Part shown: piece by piece, positions 29,903-36,584 of the stretch | How positions within the stretch are numbered: the stretch's first letter is position 1 | Layout: the number at the start of each line of letters is the position of its first letter | Assembly (NCBI GenBank): GCA_037178675.1 | Contig: JAYMGJ010000228.1 | Span: 1 to 36,584 of the forward strand | Length of the DNA: 36,584 nucleotides | Direction: 5' to 3' | DNA from: Scleroderma bovista | Taxonomy: Eukaryota > Basidiomycota > Agaricomycetes > Boletales > Sclerodermataceae | Notes under the pieces: generated by a model | Databases searched by the model: none | Told to the model about the DNA's origin: nothing | What the model saw: only the letters and a program-made list of their open reading frames with translations | Program-made: the position numbers and the translations under genes

Positions 29903-32900
29903 TCAGCCTTTGCTACTTTGTGGGATAGGAATGTCACCAAAGGTGGGGTGCAGGCGTTTGGTGCTGTCAATGAATCTGAAGAGTGCCTGTTGGGCAGACT
30001 TTGCTGATAATAGGTGCGATGTTGAGAGCGCGTTGTGTCCTATTTTCTGTTGGAGTATGTGCCTTTCCCTGGCATATCTGGGGCAATCAAATAGGAGGTG
30101 GTGGACGGTCTCTACATGATTGCCTTTGCATTGAAGGCAGGATTGGGAAGCGCTCTTCTTGATCCGGTGTAGATGTTTGTTGAGCGGGATGTCGCCTGTG
30201 CATAGTTGGACATATATCGCCGGGTGTTTCTTCTTGAGGCGGCCTGCAAGTTTCATAAAGGATCTTGTCGTTTGGTTAGGATCTAATGCGTTGATGTGGG
30301 GGTGTCGGGGGGATGCCATCCACTCCTCCTGCCATCTTTTTTGAAGGCGGTCTTCGTTTGCTTGTTTCATTGCAGAAATGCTGAGCGAGAGGTGTTTCCT
30401 TAGTGATTTGGGGAGTTCGCGTCGGGGGCTGACCATGTCACTTCTGAGTGCAGCTAGTTTAGCTTCTCTGTCAGCTAGTTCGTTACCTTCGATGTCAGCA
30501 TGTCCGGCTATCCAGTTCAGGTTGATGGACATGTGGTCAAGGTCTTTTCTTTCATGTAGGTGTCATACCAGATTTCTGAATCGGAATAGCAAGTAGTGTC
30601 CAGGTTTGGCTGTGGGATGCGCGCCTGATCTGATTACTGCTTGATTGTCTGTGAATATGGTGGCTGGGAAGGTGGCTTCGTTTCTGGAGAGAAGAAGCTG
30701 CGTGGCTAGTATTAGTCCCACTGCTTCGGCCTCGAACACTGTGTGTTCAGTATCATTACCCAGGTGGTATCGGAATGTTGCTACATGGTTGAAATTGATG
30801 TACAGTGAGGCTGCTGCTCTGACTTTGCCATTTGTGCTCGAGCCATCTGTGAAGATCATGGTGTGGTTGTTACACCGGTGGAAGTCCGCAACTGCTTCCT
30901 CTTTTGATCCTGCGATGGACGTTGTGAAGGGTGTACGAGAGTTGGGGTGGTCAGGACAAGGGTGAATTGTTTCCGTCGTTCTTGGGTTCACCGCTAGATT
31001 CTGTACTAGGTAGTGCAGGGCTGACTTGTGGCGTTTTACTGATCCCCGCTTCGCTATATGAGTCACTATGGGATTGAGTGGATGGTGGCTGGGAAGGGAT
31101 GATATGCATATTAAAGAGTTGTAGAGAGTGCGTTGTATGAGTAACGGCCCTGGAGGTAGATTAGCGTGTATCTCCAGTGAGTCAGATGGAGAGGATCTCA
31201 TGGCTCCTGTTATTGCAAGCAGTGCTGTCTGCTGTGTTTGGGCTATCCTTTTCGCCGTCCCTATGGAGCCTCTCAGGGGGGTGTTGAATTCCAAATTGTA
31301 TGTTGGATGGAGCCAAATGCTTGCTGCATAGAGGGTGCGGGGTATTACCACCGTTTGGTATAGCTGGCAGGTGAGTTTGGTGGGGACTCCTTGTGATGTT
31401 CTGGTTAGGTGTTGAAGGAGCATGGCATATTGGGCGCCCTTTGCAATGGCATATGCCATGTGCTCACACCATCTTAGTTCCTGATCGAGTATGACTCCGA
31501 GGAATTTGTGGGTGGGAGTCGGGTTTATTGTATCTCCTCTCACCACTAGCGGTGGGCGTTCCTTGAGCCTGTTCAGAGTGAAGTCTATCAGCGCGAATTT
31601 GCTAGGTGTGAAACGAGAATTATGTTGGTCCGACCACTCAAAGCCACCTCCGCTTCTTTCCAACATGTCCCAGAGTATTTCATGTGTTTCTTGAAAGGTC
31701 TTGCCGATAGCTAGGAAGGCTGTGTCGTCTACGAAGGCTAGTGTGAGTTCATGTTTACCTTTGGCTACTCTGACGAGGTTGGAGTCATAGATGATATATA
31801 GAATCATGGAGAGAGGGTCGCCTTGGCCTACTCCATTTGTTATGTTGAACCATTCCGACGTGTAGTTGTCGAAGCATAGTTTCGTTCTCCTCCCCTTAGC
31901 ATCCTTTCTGTGAAGCCTACGATTTCAGGGGGTAGTCTGTGTCACTTCATGTTGTGGATTAGTCGGTCAGTGACTGCGTTAGGGAAGGCTCCTTCAATGT
32001 CGAGGAATAGTGCTGAGACAACTTTCTTTTGTCTCCACGCGTGCCATATGGTGTTCTCCAGGAGGTGTAGTGAGTCTTTGGTTGAGCATCCTGGTCTACT
32101 GCCAAAGTGGGTGGTTGGGAGGAGGTTGTTAGACTCCAGGATGAAGGGTGTTCAATCTGCTATTATGGCTGAGAGTAGCTTTGCTGTGGTGTTCAGGAGA
32201 GCGATGGGACAGTATGCTTTTGGCTGCGAGTAGTCGGGCTTGCCAGGTTTTCGGAGGATTACCGTGATGGATTCGCGCCATGGGTTGTAGTAAGTGCGTA
32301 GGTTGACTGCTGCGTTGAAGAGTGGTAGGAGGTAGTCAATCAGGATTTGGCATCGTTGCAGGGCTTTGTACGGGCTGAGGTTGTTGATGGCTCGAATTAG
32401 TTGGTCCCTTGTGATTTCGGTCCATTTTTCTGCTGGTTCTGGGTAAAGGTAGTCAGCGGGCACTGTGGTCATGCCTGGAGGGGGAGGAAACAAAGCCTGG
32501 GCGAGGATCTCGCTCTTTTCTTCGTTGGTTGTCGCTTGGATGGTTTGCCCTTCCGGATTCACCTTTTGCAGGGTGGGGATCCTGGTTTTGCCTCTGTTGC
32601 CTCCTGGGTTGGATATGTACTTGTGGGCTATCCATATGTCTGTGCCGGCCATGTCATTGAGCCAGTCTTTCCAGTGGTCTTCTTTTGTTTTCTGTATCTC
32701 CTTGCTTAGGGTGTTCTCCTTCTCGCGTACTTGGGCGTGAACCGCATGTTCTGGGAGTGCCCTATACTTGTATGCCGTTTTGCGTAGTTCCTTGAGTTTG
32801 TCAGTTACCTTTGTTAGGTCCTTTGTCCACCATCTTTTTGTGTGAGGGTGAGGCCGGGATTTGGGGACTGTTGTCTCTATTACGTGCCAGAGTGTTTCAT

Positions 32901-33795
32901 CGAAGTTGCGTGCGGCTAGTTGAAATTCTGTGCAGGTTTCTAGTATCCGGGGTAGGCCTACTAGATTAGTCAGTGTGTCATTCAATGAGGTGCGAAACTT
33001 GTCCCAGTCCATGCTGCGATAGTTCCATGTGGGGTCTTCAGAGGAAGCTGGGGTCGACAAATCAAGCGTTGTTAGTATAGGGATGTGGTCCGTCTTTGGG
33101 CCTCGTTCCTCTGGGGCCATTTTGCAGGACACGATGAAACCACCAGTGTGTTCTGTGCAGAACACGTTGTCTGGGCATGTCCAGTTGGGTGTGCTCATTG
33201 ATTGCAGCGTCAGTATGCCTTTCGGGAGGGCCTGGACCATTCCATAGTCAGCTACTAGTTTCAGTAGTTTCCCTGATGCCTCCATTGCCACTGTTGTGAA
33301 CAGGTGGTTGTTATGGTCCTCGTCCCATAGGGGATGATGTCTGTTGAAATCGCCTATCCACAGCATGTGGTCTTCTTCGGTTGGATGCAGTTCCCATACA
33401 CTGGTGCTCATGAATTGTCCCAGTTCTTCAACCATTTCATCGTGGTTGTGGTTGTTGTAGACGTTGATTACCGTGCAGCACCCTCCTGACGTGTTGAATT
33501 GGACTACTACCACATCTCTTGACAGGAAGGGGACCTGTCTCCAAGCGTTAGTACTGATTTTAGAGTTTACCAACATTACCGCTCTGGGTTTTTCTCTGTG
33601 GGTGAACTTGCGGGTTGGGTATACTACCCTCCAGTGGGAGTTGGCTCTGGTGTTACTCAGTGAGTTCAGCGCTGGTTCCTGCAGGATATCCCATTTGTCT
33701 GAGATTGGGCTGTTGAGAAGTGTTAGTTGAGCTGTATGAGACGTGTTCAGGTTTTGCTGCCAGATGCGGATGAGGGGTATTGGGGGGTGTTCCAT
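29903..33795 (-). pseudogene. LINE ORF2: endonuclease, reverse transcriptase, RNase H
   Basis: ATG at 33795, eight bases after ORF1. The APE-type endonuclease shows IWQQNLNTS (residues 11-19), the Glu of LQEPAL, GDFNRHHPLW (148) and KTDHIPIL (234). RT shows RESITVILRKPGKPDYS, LFLDIEGAFPNAV and GQGDPLSMILY, with the catalytic FVDDTAF near 31720-31740. RNase H has FTDGSS, FEAEAVG, FTDNQAV and GNELADREAK. The C-terminal finger is CLQCKGNHVETVHHLLFDC. Lesions: an in-frame loss of about 11 codons near 32361 that removes the usual PGPDG segment; TGA at 32152-32154, 31942-31944 and 30563-30565 where Arg is expected; and a one-base frameshift near 31890. Confidence 0.88.
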
Positions 33796-33803
33796 TTGTG
33801 CGT

Positions 33804-35867
33804 TTATAGAAGGAGGGTAGGAGGAGATGAGGGGGATGGTATTGTTTGCTGTGTGGACTCTTCATGACGGGTGTGGGGGGTGGTTGGGAGGTTTCCAGGG
33901 AAGTGGAGCGGGGATAGGGACGGGAATGGGTCTGGGTGTGTTCTCGAAGGGATCTTGGGTGCTTGTGGTGTTTCGGGGTTGTCATCGCTGCTGCTAGTGG
34001 GTACTAGGGGGGGAGAGGGGAGAAGGGTGCTAGGCAGTGGAGTAGGTCTGGGGTGGGTGGGGGTTCGGTTCTGATTGTTACATCCGAGTGGGACAAGCAT
34101 CCTTCCATTGACCACTGGTGCGTCTAGGTGTTTGCTGTGTTTCTTTGCCTGTCTCTCAACCATCCAGTCTAGGGTCCATTGTTGAACAGAGGTGTCGTCG
34201 GGCTGATGCGCCTCTGCTGGGTGGGGTTGGGAGGGGATGATGGGGCCTGATGGTTTGGGCGGGAGTGCAACCTATGTCCATGGTTCTTCAGTCGGGAAGT
34301 AGGGCATTGAATTTTCTGGGGTGCGGGCGTTGAGCACTTTGAGTTGGGATTTGTATTCTGGGCATTCTTTATCAGTGCTGCTATGTGAGGGAGACCTGCA
34401 GTTGACACAGTAGAACGTGCAATATGAGTTGCAGCTGGTGTGACGATGCTCTCCTCCGCAGGTGCCACATGTGTCTTTCTCTTCTGTGCAGTTTTTTGTC
34501 ATGTGGCCCCAGCATTGGCACTTGAGGCATTGTAGGGGTTCCCTCTTGTCCTTGAGAGGTTGGAGTTTTCCTAGGTCGTAGTACATACCTCCCTCAATAA
34601 GTTTATTTGCTGCTTTGGGGTCATTTAGAGACATTAGTGTGTGGGCCACACCTTGGTTTCTCTTGCGACTTCAGGGGTCCTTGATCCACTTCAAGTGGGT
34701 GATGGAATTTCTGGGGATGTCGTTGGTTTGCTCTATCTCACATAGAGTGGATTTATTGTCCACTTTAGTCGTGATTGGCACAAAGGGGATTAAGAGGTTG
34801 TACATTCTGTCCTTGATGCGTACGTTGCCTCCGAGGCTTTCTGTTAGAATTAGTTTCCTGATCGGGTCTCTTACCCATCTTGCTGCTTCTGCCGATGCCA
34901 TTTCAATTAAATAGCCTCCATTTCTCAGGTGGATAAAGGCCTTCATTTGAAGGGAGAGTCCTCCACAGTCTTGTAGGTTTGTGAGCGCTTTCTGGATTAG
35001 GTTGACTACTTCGTTACGTGGGGTGTCTCCGTTGAGTGTGGGATGGTCCGGATCTATGTCCAGTAGGATTTGCCTCTCTTTGATAGCCACATTTGCTCTG
35101 GTGTTGTCGGAGCACAAGGGGGGTTCTTGTGCTGTTGGTTTAGCCTGGCAATGGTTCGTTAATAGAGCGTCCCTGTATGGGGTGTTGGGGGAGGGGTTGT
35201 CCTGCTGGTGGTGTGGGGTGGGGTGAGCGGGGATGGTGTTGGGTGCAGGAGGAGGGGGGAGGGTAGAGATGGTGTTTTTGATCTGAGTGGGGATGTCAAT
35301 TAATTTGTCCGCTGAGTTGTCAACGAATTGTGCAACGCTGTGCAGTTCATCTCTTGCTTCATCGATTGTCCTTGCTAAGACATCTGCGGAGGTCTTGTTG
35401 GTCTCGGTTGACTTGCAGATGTCCTCTATGCAGGCCGTCAGGGATTTGATTTGGGCACCAAGGTTGACGGGTGGAGAGTCGAGTTGGGTAGGGGTGATGG
35501 GTTCCTGGAGGGTCATTGTAATGGGAATAGCATCCATGAGTATGGCAACAGAGCGTATTGCGTCTGCTATTACTGCCGTAATTCCTGGGGCTGAGCATGC
35601 TATGTTGAGAAGTGCCAAACTAAGGGATGGATGGTTGGGGTCCTGGTCTGCAAGGAGGAGGTAACATTCTATCAGGTGTTTCCTTGCTTGTGTTGCAGTA
35701 GTTATGGACAAGGATGGGGTAGGGTGGTTGAGTAGTTGTTCTTTTGTTTTACCAGTCATTAGTTTGCCGTACGTTGTGGTTTGCCTTCTAGTGCTGACAG
35801 TGGTACATGGCAGAGGAATGGTTGATGGGGCGGGGGGAGGATCGCAAATTGGCCCACTTTCGCCCAT
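33804..35867 (-). pseudogene. LINE ORF1: Gag-like RNA-binding protein, two nonsense codons
   Basis: ATG at 35867 (MGESGPICDPPPAPS). The N-terminal part is rich in Thr/Pro with a helical middle (VDNSADKLIDIPTQIK). An RRM-like region lies near residues 270-400 (FIHLRNGGYLIEMASAEAA). Three zinc knuckles follow: CLKCQCWGHMTKNC, CGTCGGEHRHTSC and CVNCRSPSHSSTDKEC. The tail is Pro/Ser-rich. Stops interrupt it at 34671-34673 (TGA, Arg expected) and 34272-34274 (TAG). It would coat the LINE RNA in the ribonucleoprotein. At about 688 codons it is full length. Confidence 0.83.
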
Positions 35868-36145
35868 GATAGATGTGATTGTAGGAGTTTGGCAAGCAAG
35901 TCTATTGAGGATGTGAAACAGGGTGGAGATGGGTGGGTTGAAGGTGGGGGATATCTATAGCTGGTTAAGCTTTCTTGGGTCTTACTTGTGCTAGGAGGCG
36001 GAAGTATGTGCTTCAGTAGTCTAAAGCTGTATAACTGCGTCTCTTTGATGTTGGACTGAGTGTCGACGGGCTCTGCTCTGCAGTGGTGCTGTCCAAATTT
36101 TTGGGTCTTACTTGGGGTGCCACGTGGAGTGAAGTCAAGAAGCGG
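35868..36145 (-). other. LINE 5' UTR
   Basis: About 278 bp from the 14-bp duplication to ORF1. The motif CCAAGxAAGACCCAA / CACAAGTAAGACCCAAG occurs twice (about 36090-36115 and 35975-36000). Presence of the 5' UTR shows the insertion is not 5' truncated. Confidence 0.65.
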
Positions 36146-36453
36146 CTGAAATGGTCATTAATCATTGGATTCTTCTGCTTCTTGGCGATTCTCATGTGAG
36201 GGATGACTGTCAGCCATCGGCATTCATCTCTTGCTCCAAAATAGTCATTCTTGTCCGATAGATGACTATGACAAGCTTGTATTCATCCTTCACATAAGGA
36301 TAGTCTTGACTTTGCATGATATGGATAGTGAGGGTTGTCTGTATCCCTCAAGTCAGGTAAATCTTTCAACAGATCTTGGGTGTGTTCTTCATGTTAGTTT
36401 CATCAGCTAACTTTCTCCATGTCCACAGTACCAAACATATTTGGTGTGTGACA

Positions 36454-36584
36454 GTGAATAGGTACAGTAGACACATTGCATGTGTAGGAAGTGGAGTGCA
36501 ATATGGGGATGATTCCCTGAGTCACTATAATACCTATTGAAAAAAAAAATGCAAAATGAGAGTATTCATTGCCCAGAAATCGCA
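36454..36584 (+). other. Right flank of Z2 with a LINE-like 3' end relic
   Basis: GTGGAGTGCAATATGGGG...CACTATAATACC (about 36516-36533) resembles the 3' end of the minus-strand LINE (27110-27165) and is followed by an A10 run (about 36539-36549). This looks like the 3' end of a related retroposon on the plus strand. Nothing else is recognised up to the window end. Confidence 0.45.

Larger units (their letters stand above)
27110..36145 (-). mobile_element. Tad1-like LINE (non-LTR retrotransposon), interrupted by Z3
   Basis: Minus strand, flanked by the exact 14-bp repeat CTGAAATGGTCATT (27096-27109 and 36146-36159), as expected for target-primed reverse transcription. It has a 5' UTR of about 280 bp, ORF1 (35867-33804), ORF2 with endonuclease-RT-RNase H (33795-29903) and a 3' UTR broken by Z3 (27473-29512). 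The 3' terminus is ...CACTATAATTC followed by a short TA-rich tail in place of poly(A). Without Z3 it is about 7.0 kb, so it is full length. RNase H plus a Cys/His C-terminus suggests the Tad1/I group. Confidence 0.88.
16504..36453 (-). mobile_element. Z2: one solo LTR expanded to 20 kb by nested insertions
   Basis: On the minus strand the LTR starts TGTCACACACC at 36453 and ends ATGCACA at 16504. Its pieces are 36146-36453, 26612-27109, 17652-18503 and 16504-16930, separated by the LINE (27110-36145), Z1 (18504-26611) and a MITE (16931-17651). Concatenated, they follow Z1 in order, apart from about 265 bp missing (equivalent to 19308-19573). Each gap carries its own target duplication (14 bp, GCGT, ATA). 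Z2 is poor in CpG compared with Z1, as an older copy should be. The outermost flanks (GCGC left, GTGA right) do not match cleanly. Confidence 0.82.

Noticed and set aside
1..36584. CRISPR array, rRNA, bacterial operon or secondary-metabolite genes
   Set aside because: Nothing of the kind is seen; all repeats are explained by transposable elements.

Overview
The window looks like transposon-packed heterochromatin of a filamentous basidiomycete, most likely an Agaricomycete. The mix points that way: a DIRS/Ngaro-type tyrosine-recombinase retrotransposon, a Tad1-like LINE with RNase H, two Ty1/copia families and gypsy LTRs. I found no convincing host gene. Nearly every open frame belongs to a mobile element, and most are broken. 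The species is not identified.

Left third (1-10712). The 3' part of a DIRS/Ngaro-like element (1-4152: Gag zinc fingers, RT-RNase H, tyrosine recombinase, split direct repeats) sits in a minus-strand gypsy gag relic (4153-5579 with its LTR). A gypsy integrase relic follows (5580-5913). Next is a decayed minus-strand copia copy (Copia-A1, 5914-10712). It has itself received four insertions with recognisable target-site duplications (TSDs): a gypsy-type solo LTR (6129-6764), a 173-bp tRNA-derived element (7109-7281), a Copia-A solo LTR (7607-7885) and a second solo LTR (9162-9846).

Middle (10713-16503). A plus-strand Copia-A element (Copia-A2, 11107-16051) keeps both LTRs, a half-tRNA-iMet primer-binding site, a polypurine tract and a gag-pol frame broken by three TGA codons and a 17-bp deletion. 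The flanking segments 10713-11106 and 16052-16503 are unidentified.

Right (16504-36453). I read this whole 20 kb as one roughly 2.1-kb solo LTR of a family I call Z (copy Z2, minus strand), blown open by nested insertions. These are a CACTA-like foldback MITE (16931-17651, TSD ATA); another solo LTR, Z1 (18504-26611, TSD GCGT), which contains Copia-B (up to 25984); and a Tad1-like LINE (27110-36145, 14-bp TSD), which contains a third solo LTR, Z3 (27473-29512, TSD CCGG). The four Z2 pieces line up in order with Z1. Z LTRs carry an unusual internal ORF of about 165 codons upstream of a CCAAT cluster, TATA box and AATAAA.

Two general points stand out. First, inactivating changes are dominated by C-to-T or G-to-A transitions at CpG, with many Arg codons turned into TGA, as expected of methylated and deaminated repeats; the apparent age follows the nesting order. 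Second, the left edge of Copia-B (20231-20950) is a short-scale mosaic of Z and Copia-B sequence. It may be a collapsed-haplotype assembly artefact or a template-switch product.
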